From Occultella kanbiaonis (lineage in GTDB: Bacteria; Actinomycetota; Actinomycetes; Actinomycetales; Beutenbergiaceae), in assembly GCF_009708215.1 (NCBI RefSeq), contig NZ_CP046175.1, positions 1,116,001 to 1,180,000 of the forward strand: 64,000 nt of DNA, given 5' to 3'. The notes under the pieces were generated by a model, which saw only the letters and a program-made list of their open reading frames with translations, was not told where the DNA came from and made no database searches. Positions 14,842 through 21,833 of the stretch are shown here, piece by piece. Within the stretch, counting starts at the first letter, position 1. Each line of letters opens with the position of its first letter. A program made the translations under genes and the position numbers.

Positions 14842-16029
14842 ATGCTCACGCCGCCCGCGTCCGTCGCGCTCGCCTGGAGTTCCGAGCTGCTGGGCTACGA
14901 CTTCGGCGTCGGGCACCCGATGGCACCCGCCCGGTTGCGCCTCACGATTGACCTGATCCGCGCGCTCGGCCTCCTGGACGCGCCGGGGCTGCGCATGGTC
15001 GAGACCACCGAGGCCAGCGACGAACTGCTCGCGACGGTGCACGACCGGGACTTCATCGCCGCGGTCCGCGCAGGTGGCGACGGCCTCCGCGACCCGGTCC
15101 GGGGCCTCGGCACCACCGACAATCCGGTGTTCCCGAGGGTGCATGAGGCCTCCGCGCGGATCGTCGGCGCCACCGTGGCCGGTGCCGAGGAGGTCTGGTC
15201 GGGCCGGTCCCGACATGCAGTCAGCCTCGCCGGCGGCATGCATCACGCGATGGCGGCCGCGGCGTCCGGGTTCTGCATCTACAACGACGTCGCGGCGGCG
15301 ATCCAGTGGCTGCTGGAGCACGGCTGCGAGCGGGTCCTGTACGTCGACGTCGATGCCCACCACGGCGACGGCGTGGAGCGGGCCTTCTGGGACGACCCAC
15401 GGGTGGTCACGGTCTCGGTGCACCAGAGCGGGGAGTCCCTGTTCCCCGGGACCGGCTTCGCCCAGGACGTCGGTGGGCCGAACGCTCGCGGCTGTGCGGT
15501 GAACGTGCCACTGCCCGCGCACACCTCGGACATCCCCTGGCTGCGCGCCATCGAGGCCGTGGTGGCGCCGCTGGCCGAGGAGTTCGCCCCACAGGTCATC
15601 GTCAGCCAGCACGGCTGCGACACCCACCGCCGGGACCCGCTCACCACCATGGACATCTCGATGGACGGGCTGCGTGCCGCGGCGGTGCTCATCGGGGAAC
15701 TGGCCGAGCGACACTCCGGGGGCCGCTGGCTCGCGACCGGCGGCGGCGGGTACGACATCCTCTCCACCGTGCCGCGGGCCTGGGCCCACCTCGTCGCGGT
15801 GAGCGCCGGCGTGGACCTGCCGGGATCGACACCCGTGCCGGCGTCCTGGCGCGAGGAGGTCGCCGCGCTCGGCGACCTGGAGGCACCGCAGACGATGGGC
15901 GACGGTGTGGACGTCACGTTCCGGACCTGGGTCGAGGGGTTCGACCCGGACGATCCGGTCGACCGCGCCATCATGGCGACGCGTCGCAGCGTGTTCCCGT
16001 GGCACGGGCTCGACCCGCTCACGGCATGA
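14842..16029 (+). CDS. acuC: AcuC-type histone-deacetylase-family protein
   Basis: A 395-aa zinc-dependent deacetylase of the class I HDAC fold. AcuC of Bacillus removes acetyl groups from lysine on acetyl-CoA synthetase, switching acetate activation on. Visible motifs are GGMHHA (His134-His135, general base pair), FCIYNDVAAAI, VLYVDVDAHHGDGVE (Asp169, Asp171, His173), SQHGCDTHRRDPLTTM (second metal-binding aspartate) and TGGGGYD (catalytic tyrosine). The start is supported by the -10 box 5 nt upstream and by the conserved GYDFGVGHPMAPARL near the N-terminus. It stands alone; the substrate in this organism is not shown. Confidence 0.93.
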   Translation: MLTPPASVALAWSSELLGYDFGVGHPMAPARLRLTIDLIRALGLLDAPGLRMVETTEASDELLATVHDRDFIAAVRAGGDGLRDPVRGLGTTDNPVFPRVHEASARIVGATVAGAEEVWSGRSRHAVSLAGGMHHAMAAAASGFCIYNDVAAAIQWLLEHGCERVLYVDVDAHHGDGVERAFWDDPRVVTVSVHQSGESLFPGTGFAQDVGGPNARGCAVNVPLPAHTSDIPWLRAIEAVVAPLAEEFAPQVIVSQHGCDTHRRDPLTTMDISMDGLRAAAVLIGELAERHSGGRWLATGGGGYDILSTVPRAWAHLVAVSAGVDLPGSTPVPASWREEVAALGDLEAPQTMGDGVDVTFRTWVEGFDPDDPVDRAIMATRRSVFPWHGLDPLTA

Positions 16030-16175
16030 ATTCGGCCATTGGATTCCCGAACAGGTCCCTGACCCTCTAGGATTCACTCCTGTGCCGGTGCGCGGGCCTT
16101 TCGACGTGTTCACCTGCACGCATGACAGTGGGTGTGTCCGCCGACGGGCACCGGAATCGGGGAGGGGTGAGGCAC

Positions 16176-16385
16176 ATGGCTGAGGCCGAGGCGCCGCGCT
16201 TCCTCACCGTGGCCGAGGTCGCCGAGTTGGCCCGGGTCTCCCGGATGACCGTGTACCGGATGGTGCACGCGGGCGAACTCCCCGCGATCCGGGTCGGCAA
16301 GTCTTACCGCGTGCCCCAGGCGGCGGTGCAGGAGATGCTCTCCGACGGTCTCGGCTCCTGGGAGGGGACCGGAACCGGGCGCTGA
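16176..16385 (+). CDS. Excisionase-type helix-turn-helix protein
   Basis: A 69-aa DNA-binding protein that is almost entirely one MerR/excisionase-like helix-turn-helix (FLTVAEVAELARVSRMTVYRM, then VHAGELPAIRVGKSYRVPQAAVQEML). The ATG at 16176 has a GGGAGGGG purine run 8 nt upstream; an ATG 54 nt earlier would add a stretch with no similarity. It lies just upstream of the bS22 gene in the same direction, as in the Rv0500A-Rv0500B pair of mycobacteria. This is not a phage excisionase: no integrase is nearby. Target and role are unknown. Confidence 0.88.
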   Translation: MAEAEAPRFLTVAEVAELARVSRMTVYRMVHAGELPAIRVGKSYRVPQAAVQEMLSDGLGSWEGTGTGR

Positions 16386-16579
16386 CCGGGGCCGGGTAAG
16401 ATACCGGGAAGATGTAGTACTGGTCTGTTTCAGTGCGTGCGCCCCGACCGGGTCGGCGTCGGCTAGCACCCCGTCGTAAGTTCTCTGTTCATCGGTGAGT
16501 CTCCGTCGAGATTCGGCCGGAGCCGCACGGCTTCCGTCCGGGCTCGCGACGGGCCTCATCCCAGCCGTAGTGAGGTCCC
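16386..16579 (+). promoter_or_regulatory. Leader region of the bS22 gene
   Basis: A 194-bp gap. TAAGAT (16398-16403) and TAGTAC (16415-16420) are the best -10-like boxes on the plus strand. The rest would be an untranslated leader ending in GTGAGG just before the ATG. No clear hairpin or open frame was seen. Confidence 0.35.
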
Positions 16580-16678
16580 ATGGGTTCTGTCATCAAGAAG
16601 CGTCGCAAGCGGATGGCGAAGAAGAAGCACCGCAAACTGCTTCGCAAGACGCGTCACCAGCGTCGCAACAAGAAGTAG
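16580..16678 (+). CDS. Small ribosomal subunit protein bS22 (AURKAIP1/COX24 domain)
   Basis: A 32-residue, very basic protein beginning [19 protein letters not shown] and ending RRNKK; more than half of its residues are Lys, Arg or His. This is the nearly invariant actinobacterial protein first annotated as a COX24/AURKAIP1-domain protein and later seen as an extra small-subunit ribosomal protein (bS22) in mycobacterial ribosome structures. It is too short for most gene finders. It follows the helix-turn-helix gene, matching the Rv0500A-Rv0500B arrangement. The downstream side is a 536-bp repeat-rich gap. Confidence 0.93.
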   Translation: MGSVIKKRRKRMAKKKHRKLLRKTRHQRRNKK

Positions 16679-16888
16679 CCTTTCGCGGGCGTTCCGCCCG
16701 CCGGCGCTGGGTGCTCTCGTGCGCCCAGCCCTTGCCGAGACCGGACCCTTCGACCGGAACCGGACCCGCGTGGTCCTGTTCCGGGCCGGGCGTCCGGTTT
16801 CGTGCGTTCCGGAGCGGTTCGCGCGGCTCGGCGTCCCGATCCGGCATCGGCTCGGTCTCTCGGCTCGGCCAGCACCTGCCCGGCCCGG

Positions 16889-17024
16889 CTCCGCTGACTC
16901 GAGACGTGGATGGGCGCGCACCCGACCCGCATCTCGCGTCAGTGGAGTGGGCACCCTGGGCGTTCGCCTGACGTGAAGTGTCGGTCGGTCCGTCCGTTAC
17001 CCGCATCTGGCGTCAGCGGAACCG
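16889..17024. repeat. Copy 1 of a 136-bp palindromic repeat unit (REP/BIME-like)
   Basis: This unit matches the copy at 17076-17211 at 131 of 136 positions. It is bounded by CCGCTGAC (from 16892) and GTCAGCGG (to 17019), a perfect 8-bp inverted pair. Inside, the roughly 20-bp motif CTGACGCSAGATGCGGGT-like occurs four times in alternating orientation (about 16892, 16946 reversed, 16967, 17019 reversed), forming two imperfect hairpins head to tail. Confidence 0.85.
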
Positions 17025-17075
17025 GATCGAGGCGGCGTGTGTGGCGGTCGGTCGGCTCGGCCTCTCCGTGCCCGA

Positions 17076-17211
17076 CTCCGCTGACTCGAAACGTGGGTGG
17101 GCGCGCACCCGACCCGCATCTCGCGTCAGTGGAGTGGGCACCCTCGGCGTTCGCCTGACGTGAAGTGTCGGTCGGTCCGTCGGTGACCCGCATCTGGCGT
17201 CAGCGGAACCG
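17076..17211. repeat. Copy 2 of the 136-bp palindromic repeat unit
   Basis: A direct repeat of 16889-17024 at a period of 187 bp, with a unique 51-bp spacer between the copies. It has the same internal layout of four alternating motif copies. It ends 3 bp from the stop of the HAD hydrolase gene on the minus strand, so it may fold into that gene's 3' end. Confidence 0.85.
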
Positions 17212-17214
17212 TGG

Positions 17215-18015
17215 TCAGCCGCGCAGGCGTCGCACCACGGCGCGGGCCGCCACCGCGGTCACCCACACCGCACCGGCCCACGAGGCGGTGCGGACCCCGC
17301 GACGCACGTCCCGCCGTCGGCGGCGGAAGTCGCGGACCTGCCAGCCCCGCTCGGCGGCGTACCGACGTAGTCGCGCGTCGGGATTGATCGCGAACGGGCG
17401 CCCGACGAGGCTCAGCAGCGGCGCGTCGTTCACCGAGTCGCCGTAGGCCGAGGACCGGGCCAGATCCAGCCCCTGGTCGGCGGCGATCCCGCGCGCGCCG
17501 TCGGCCTTGTGCTCGCCGTGCATCATGTGCCCGACCAGCCGGCCGGTGTAGAAGCCGTCGCGCGACTCCGCGACCGTGGCCAGCGCCCCGGTCGCGCCCA
17601 GCCGGCGGGCGACCAGGTCGCCGAGCTCACGTGGCCCGGCGGTGATGATCCACACCTGGTCACCGGCCCGCAGGTGCGCCTCGATGAGTTCCCGGGTGCC
17701 GGGGAAGACCCGGTCCGCGAGCACCTCGTCGTAGACCTCGTCGGCGATGGCCGCGACCTCCGCGACCGAGTGCCCCTGGATCAGGCTGAGGGCGCGCCCC
17801 CGCAGTTCGTCGATGGCGCTGAGGCGTTCCCCGAAGGTCAGGTAGTAGACCGAGTGGAGGCCGAAGTAGGCGATGTCCCGGCGTCGGAAGAAGCCCCGCT
17901 GGTACAGCCGACGGGCCAGGTGGTAGGCGGACGCGCCCCGGATGATCGTGTTGTCGACGTCGAAGAACGCGGCGGCCCGGGTGGGCTCGCGCTCCGGCGA
18001 CTGGTCGGCTGACAC
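17215..18015 (-). CDS. HAD-IB family hydrolase (SerB-like phosphatase)
   Basis: A 266-aa haloacid-dehalogenase phosphatase of subfamily IB. Motif I is FFDVDNTI (nucleophile and acid/base aspartates near residues 19 and 21), motif II VWIITAG, motif III around HKADGARG, and motif IV SSAYGDSVNDAPLL. The C-terminus (VRRGVRTASWAGAVWVTAVAARAVVRRL) is basic and hydrophobic and may lie on the membrane. The family includes phosphoserine phosphatase and mycobacterial SerB1 (Rv0505c), which has the same position relative to bS22. The start was taken at GTG 18015 because a TACAGT -10 box ends 6 nt before it; GTG 18018 is one codon upstream. The physiological substrate is not shown. Confidence 0.88.
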   Translation of the reverse strand: MSADQSPEREPTRAAAFFDVDNTIIRGASAYHLARRLYQRGFFRRRDIAYFGLHSVYYLTFGERLSAIDELRGRALSLIQGHSVAEVAAIADEVYDEVLADRVFPGTRELIEAHLRAGDQVWIITAGPRELGDLVARRLGATGALATVAESRDGFYTGRLVGHMMHGEHKADGARGIAADQGLDLARSSAYGDSVNDAPLLSLVGRPFAINPDARLRRYAAERGWQVRDFRRRRRDVRRGVRTASWAGAVWVTAVAARAVVRRLRG

Positions 18016-18021
18016 CACCTC

Positions 18022-18027
18022 ACTGTA
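18022..18027 (-). promoter_or_regulatory. Leaderless -10 box for the HAD hydrolase
   Basis: TACAGT on the minus strand lies exactly 6 nt from GTG 18015. No Shine-Dalgarno sequence. Confidence 0.5.
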
Positions 18028-18131
18028 GTCACCGCTGCCCGCGACCCGGCCCTGGCCGGCCGCCGTCGCCCGAGCGCGTCGGGGCGGCCGTGCGCGCGCC
18101 GGTCGGCCGTCGTGCAGGGGGAGTCGATACG

Positions 18132-18404
18132 ATGTTCCGCATGGCCGAGACAGGCACCACCGACGGCGCCGTGCCGCGGGTCACGCTGTTCAGCAGGCGC
18201 GAGTGTCACCTCTGCGAGACCGCCCGGCGCGCCGTCCGGGCAGTCTGCGAGCCCGACGGCGTCGCCTGGGCCGAGGTCGACATCGACGCCGACCCCGTGC
18301 TCCAGGAGCGTTACGGCGAACTGGTGCCGGTGGTCACGGTCGACGATGTGCAGGTCGGGTACTGGCGCATCGATCCCGAACGGATCCGCAAGGCCCTGCG
18401 CTGA
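18132..18404 (+). CDS. Glutaredoxin-like protein (DUF836 type)
   Basis: A 90-aa thioredoxin-fold protein: VTLFSRRECHLCETARRAV carries the redox motif CHLC, followed by VAWAEVDIDADPVLQERYGELVPVVTVDDVQVGYWRID with the cis-proline (VPVV). This is the DUF836/glutaredoxin-2 type, a small dithiol oxidoreductase; the partner is unknown. ATG 18132 has a GGGGGAG site 8 nt upstream; ATG 18141 is a possible internal start. It is divergent from the HAD gene, again like the Rv0505c-Rv0508 neighbourhood. Confidence 0.88.
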   Translation: MFRMAETGTTDGAVPRVTLFSRRECHLCETARRAVRAVCEPDGVAWAEVDIDADPVLQERYGELVPVVTVDDVQVGYWRIDPERIRKALR

Positions 18405-18426
18405 AGCAGTGCCCCCGGACGAGGAA

Positions 18427-18454
18427 GGAGCGCAGTCCCGTCGGACTGCGCTCC
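18427..18454. terminator. Strong bidirectional terminator hairpin
   Basis: A perfect 12-bp stem, GGAGCGCAGTCC (18427-18438) and GGACTGCGCTCC (18443-18454), with the tetraloop CGTC, followed by CTCGTTG. It lies between the convergent glutaredoxin and yceI genes and can serve both strands. Confidence 0.85.
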
Positions 18455-18502
18455 CTCGTTGATGCGGCGGCGTTCGCCAGCGGTGCCCCGGTGCGCGTGG
18501 GG

Positions 18503-19057
18503 TCAGGCGTTGACCGACGCGACCTCCTTGACGGCCTCGACCTCGATCGAGAGCTTGACCTTGTCGCCGACCAGCAGGCCGCCACCCTCGAGGGCGACGT
18601 TCCAGGTCAGGCCGAACTCCTTGCGGGAGATCTCGGTGCTGGCGGAGAAGCCCACCTTGTCCGCGCCGCTGGCGTCGGCAAGCGCGCCGTTGAACTCGAC
18701 GTCGAGGGTGACGGGCTTGGTCACGCCGTTCACGGTGAGGTCGCCGATCAGGGCGAACTCCTCGCCGGAGCCCTCGACGGCGGTGGACACGAAGGTCCAC
18801 TCGGGCTTGGTCGCCGCGTCCCAGAAGTCGGCGCTGGTCAGGTGACCGTCGCGGCCCTCGTTGCCGGTGTGCACGGAGCCGGCGGCGATGGTCACGGTCG
18901 CGGCGGAGTCCGCGAAGTTCTCGGCCACGGTGAACGAGCCGGAGAACTCGGTGAAGCGGCCCTTGACCTTCGCGATGCCGGAGTGGCGGACCTGGAATCC
19001 GACCTCGCTGTGGCTGGCGTCGATGACGTAGGTGCCGGCGGGGATGACGTTGCTCAT
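18503..19057 (-). CDS. YceI family protein
   Basis: A 184-aa lipocalin-like protein; YceI proteins bind isoprenoids or long-chain lipids in a beta-barrel pocket. Typical features are GTYVIDASHSEVGFQVRHSGIAKVKGRF at the N-terminus, VTIAAGSVHTGNEGRDGHL, the GDLTVNGVTKPVTLDVEF strand pair and VGFSASTEISRKEFGL. There is no signal peptide, so this copy should stay in the cytoplasm, as in most actinobacteria. ATG 19057 follows AGGAG at 8-nt spacing. It is divergent from a MarR regulator, a common arrangement in which the regulator probably controls it. It may bind polyprenols such as those of menaquinone, but that is a guess. Confidence 0.92.
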   Translation of the reverse strand: MSNVIPAGTYVIDASHSEVGFQVRHSGIAKVKGRFTEFSGSFTVAENFADSAATVTIAAGSVHTGNEGRDGHLTSADFWDAATKPEWTFVSTAVEGSGEEFALIGDLTVNGVTKPVTLDVEFNGALADASGADKVGFSASTEISRKEFGLTWNVALEGGGLLVGDKVKLSIEVEAVKEVASVNA

Positions 19058-19090
19058 ACTGGGTGCTCCTCGGGATGGGGTAAGAATTGG

Positions 19091-19114
19091 TTGAACGGGT
19101 AGTTGAACGTTGTA
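19091..19114. promoter_or_regulatory. Candidate MarR operator upstream of yceI
   Basis: Two TTGAAC boxes occur 12 bp apart (19091-19096 and 19103-19108). The second belongs to a quasi-palindrome TTGAAC-GTTGTA (19103-19114). It lies 34-57 bp upstream of the yceI start on the divergent side of the marR gene, an AT-rich spot in a GC-rich genome. Confidence 0.45.
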
Positions 19115-19204
19115 GTAATGAGGATGCCGGAGACCTAGGCTGATGTCAAGGGGGGTGATTCCGCCGAACAGCCTCGGGAACGATCAGGAGCAGGAGCAGG
19201 TCCC

Positions 19205-19711
19205 ATGACACAGACGCCTATCGACCTATCGACCGAGGCGCCGCCCGGCGCCCCGGTGCACTGGCTCGACGCCGAACAGCAGGTCGCCTGGCGCGCGCTG
19301 CTGACCGGCACGTCAGTCCTCTTCGACGCACTCGGCCGTGATCTCGAACACGGTGCCGGCCTGAGCCTGAACGAGTACGAGGTGCTGGTGCGGCTCTCCG
19401 AGGCGCCCGGCCGCGTCTTGAGGATGTCGGTCCTCGCGGAGGAACTCGTGCACTCGCGCTCGCGGCTGACGCATACGGTCAGCCGGATGGAGCGTGCCGG
19501 CCTGGTGTCCCGCTGCAGCAGTGCCCAGGACGGACGCGGCGTGGACTGCATGCTCACCGACGCGGGCATGGCGCAGCTGGAGGCCGCGGCCCCGGTGCAC
19601 GTCGCCTCCGTCCGCCGACGGCTGGTGGACGTCCTCAGCAGGGACCAGTTGCTGGCCCTCGGTGCGGCGTACAGCCAGATCGACGAGGAGGTCCGGTCCC
19701 GCGCCGGCTGA
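19205..19711 (+). CDS. MarR family transcriptional regulator
   Basis: A 168-aa winged-helix regulator. The core runs GLSLNEYEVLVRLSEAPGRVLRMSVLAEELVHSRSRLTHTVSRMERAGLVSR (recognition helix SRSRLTHTVSRMERAG) with the wing CSSAQDGRGVDCMLTDAGM, the usual D-x-R-G wing. MarR proteins act as dimers and lose DNA affinity on ligand or oxidant binding. ATG 19205 follows AGGAGCAGGTCCC. It is divergent from yceI across 147 bp holding a candidate operator, so it probably controls yceI and itself. Confidence 0.9.
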   Translation: MTQTPIDLSTEAPPGAPVHWLDAEQQVAWRALLTGTSVLFDALGRDLEHGAGLSLNEYEVLVRLSEAPGRVLRMSVLAEELVHSRSRLTHTVSRMERAGLVSRCSSAQDGRGVDCMLTDAGMAQLEAAAPVHVASVRRRLVDVLSRDQLLALGAAYSQIDEEVRSRAG

Positions 19712-19754
19712 GGCCGGTGCGTAGCATCGGCGAAAACTTTGCGAGACTGGGACC

Positions 19755-20399
19755 ATGTCGCGTACCACCGTCCACCTGCTGCGTCATGGTGAGGTCCACA
19801 ACCCCGATCGGGTCCTGTACGGGCGCATCCCGGGCTATGGGCTCTCCGAGCGCGGTCACCGGATGGCCGAGCGGATCGCAGACACCTTCACCGCGCGCGG
19901 TGCGGACCTCGTGCACCTGGTCGCCTCACCGCTGCAGCGGGCCCAGGAGACCGCCGCCCCGCTGGCGGCCGCGTTCGACCTGCCGGTCCGCACGGACGAG
20001 CGGGTGATCGAGGCCGAGAACTACTTCGAGGGCTCGACGGTCGGCAAGAACCCGGCGGAACTGCTGAACCCCGCGCACTGGGCCAAGCTCGTCAACCCGC
20101 TGCGCCCGTCCTGGGGCGAGCCCTACGCCGAGCAGGCCGCGCGGATGTACGCGGCGATCCGGGACGCCCGCGCCGCGGCCGACGGTCACGAAGCCGTGAT
20201 CGTGTCCCATCAGCTGCCGATCTGGGTAGCCCGCAGCACGATCCTCGGCCGGTCCATGCTGCACGATCCCCGCCGCCGGCGCCTGACCCTGGCGTCGCTG
20301 ACCACACTGACGTTCGAGCGCGGCACGCTGCTCGCGGTCGACTACACCGAGCCGTGCGCCGACCTGTTGCCCGATGCGACGACGGCGGTGCTTCCGTGA
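19755..20399 (+). CDS. Histidine phosphatase family protein (first gene of ccs operon)
   Basis: A 214-aa phosphoglycerate-mutase-superfamily protein with the phosphohistidine motif LLRHGEVHNP (His near residue 12), VASPLQRAQETAAPLA (second arginine) and a late VIVSHQLPIWVAR histidine. The order phosphatase - thioredoxin - CcdA - ResB - CcsB equals Rv0525-Rv0529 in M. tuberculosis, so it belongs to the cytochrome c maturation operon by position, but its reaction there is unknown. Its TGA overlaps the GTG of ccsX (GTGA). Confidence 0.9.
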   Translation: MSRTTVHLLRHGEVHNPDRVLYGRIPGYGLSERGHRMAERIADTFTARGADLVHLVASPLQRAQETAAPLAAAFDLPVRTDERVIEAENYFEGSTVGKNPAELLNPAHWAKLVNPLRPSWGEPYAEQAARMYAAIRDARAAADGHEAVIVSHQLPIWVARSTILGRSMLHDPRRRRLTLASLTTLTFERGTLLAVDYTEPCADLLPDATTAVLP

Positions 20400-21010
20400 G
20401 GCGGTTCCGTCCGGCTGGTCGCGCCGCGGGCAGGGCGCGGCTCACCGTGCTGGGTCTGCTTGCCGGCGCGCTGGTGCTCGCCGGCTGCGCGAGCGAGCCG
20501 ACGCCGTCGGCCACCGACGACGCGAACCAGGGCTACGTCTCGGGTGACGGCTCGGTCCAGTCCTGGGCCCCGTCCGATCGCGGTGACGTCGTCGAGCTGG
20601 CGGGGCAGTCCTACGCCGAGGAGCCGATCGACATCGCGGACTGGCGCGGCGACGTCGTCGTCGTGAACTTCTGGTACGCCGCCTGCCCGCCGTGCCGTGC
20701 CGAGGCTCCGGATCTCGCCGCGATCGCGACCGACTACTCCGATCAGGGCGTGCACCTGCTCGGCGTGAACCACACCGACGACGCCGGCACCGCGCAGTCC
20801 TTCGAGCGCCGGTTCGAGCTGCCGTACCCGAGCCTGGACGACGACGACGCCGCGGGCGTCGCCGCGATGCAGGGCGTGGTCCCGCTGACCGCGATGCCGA
20901 GCACCGTGGTCCTCGACATCGAGGGCCGGGTGGCCGCCCGCATCATCGGGATCGCCGACCCGACGATCCTGCGCGGGCTCATCGACGACGAACTCGCCGC
21001 CGGCGCATGA
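20396..21010 (+). CDS. ccsX: Thioredoxin-like lipoprotein CcsX/ResA
   Basis: A 204-aa exported thiol-disulfide oxidoreductase. A signal sequence with lipobox (LTVLGLLAGALVLAGC, lipidated Cys near residue 30) is followed by a TlpA/ResA thioredoxin fold with WYAACPPCRAEAPDL (CPPC active site) and a cis-proline in LTAMPSTVVLD. In system II cytochrome c maturation this protein reduces the CxxCH haem-binding cysteines of apocytochromes outside the membrane, taking electrons from CcdA, which is encoded next. The start at GTG 20396 is inside the previous stop; the signal peptide begins there. Confidence 0.94.
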   Translation: MRRFRPAGRAAGRARLTVLGLLAGALVLAGCASEPTPSATDDANQGYVSGDGSVQSWAPSDRGDVVELAGQSYAEEPIDIADWRGDVVVVNFWYAACPPCRAEAPDLAAIATDYSDQGVHLLGVNHTDDAGTAQSFERRFELPYPSLDDDDAAGVAAMQGVVPLTAMPSTVVLDIEGRVAARIIGIADPTILRGLIDDELAAGA

Positions 21011-21038
21011 TCGGCGTGTCCCGGCGAGCCGAGCTGCC

Positions 21039-21833
21039 ATGACCTGGCTCGAGCAGCTCAGCCGCACGTTCGCCGAGACCGTGTTCTCCGGGTCGATGGT
21101 GGCGGCGGTCCCGATCGCCCTGCTGGCCGGGTTCGTCTCGTTCGCGTCCCCGTGCGTGTTGCCGCTGGTGCCCGGCTATCTCGGTTTCGTGGGCGGCATG
21201 GTCGGTGCGGATGCGGGTGGTTCCGGGCGCGGCGGGTCGACGGCCTCGACCGGATCGAGGGCTCGGCTGGTGCTCGGTATCCTCGGGTTCGTCGCCGGCT
21301 TCACCCTGGTGTTCGCGGTGATGACCCTGGCGCTGACCTCGGTTGGCATGTACCTGTTCCGGTGGCAGGACGTGATCACCCGGGTGCTCGGCGTCCTGGT
21401 GCTGCTGATGGGGCTGGCGTTCCTCGGGGCGGTGCCGTTCCTGCAGCGCGAGCGCCGCTTCCACATGAGCCCGAAGGCCGGGGTGTGGGGCGCACCCCTG
21501 CTCGGCATCGTGTTCGGCTTCGGCTGGGCTCCGTGCATCGGCCCCACCCTCGCCGCCGTGCAGGCGCTCGCGGTCCCGGGCGGCGACCTGGGCCGGGCGA
21601 TGATGCTCGTGATCGCCTACTGCCTCGGTCTCGGCCTGCCGTTCGTGCTCGTCGCCCTCGGGCTGAAGTCCTCGGACCGCATGATGAACTTCCTGCGGCG
21701 GCACCGGCTCCTGATCATGCGCCTCGGCGGGGGCCTCCTGGTGCTGCTCGGCCTGGCCCTGATCACCGGCGTCTGGTCCTGGCTCGCGAACTGGCTGCAG
21801 GGCTTCATCGACGGATTCGTGACGGTGATCTGA
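21039..21833 (+). CDS. ccdA: Cytochrome c biogenesis protein CcdA
   Basis: A 264-aa membrane protein with six hydrophobic segments. CcdA passes electrons from cytoplasmic thioredoxin across the membrane to CcsX/ResA. The two redox cysteines are in FVSFASPCVLPLVPGYLGF (near residue 40) and FGFGWAPCIGPTLAAV (near residue 168), the paired proline-flanked motifs of the family. It starts 28 nt after ccsX and ends directly before resB with no gap. Confidence 0.96.
   Translation: MTWLEQLSRTFAETVFSGSMVAAVPIALLAGFVSFASPCVLPLVPGYLGFVGGMVGADAGGSGRGGSTASTGSRARLVLGILGFVAGFTLVFAVMTLALTSVGMYLFRWQDVITRVLGVLVLLMGLAFLGAVPFLQRERRFHMSPKAGVWGAPLLGIVFGFGWAPCIGPTLAAVQALAVPGGDLGRAMMLVIAYCLGLGLPFVLVALGLKSSDRMMNFLRRHRLLIMRLGGGLLVLLGLALITGVWSWLANWLQGFIDGFVTVI

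Larger units (their letters stand above)
16679..17214. other. 536-bp gap between convergent bS22 and HAD genes, repeat-rich
   Basis: There is no credible gene here; the open frames in all phases are by-products of high GC and of the duplication. The right half holds two direct copies of a palindrome-rich unit (listed separately). The left half (16679-16888) is G+C-rich with short ggctcgg/cgg-type motifs but no clear hairpin next to the bS22 stop. Confidence 0.8.

Noticed and set aside
16176-16385. Phage excisionase / prophage remnant
   Set aside because: The fold is excisionase-like, but there is no integrase or att site, and the bS22 neighbour marks it as a conserved chromosomal gene.
16910-17163. 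Short open frames in the repeat region downstream of bS22
   Set aside because: They are by-products of the duplicated palindromic unit and appear in several phases and both strands; no Shine-Dalgarno sequence or codon bias.
16889-17211. CRISPR array
   Set aside because: Only two long direct copies with internal palindromes, one 51-bp spacer and no cas genes.
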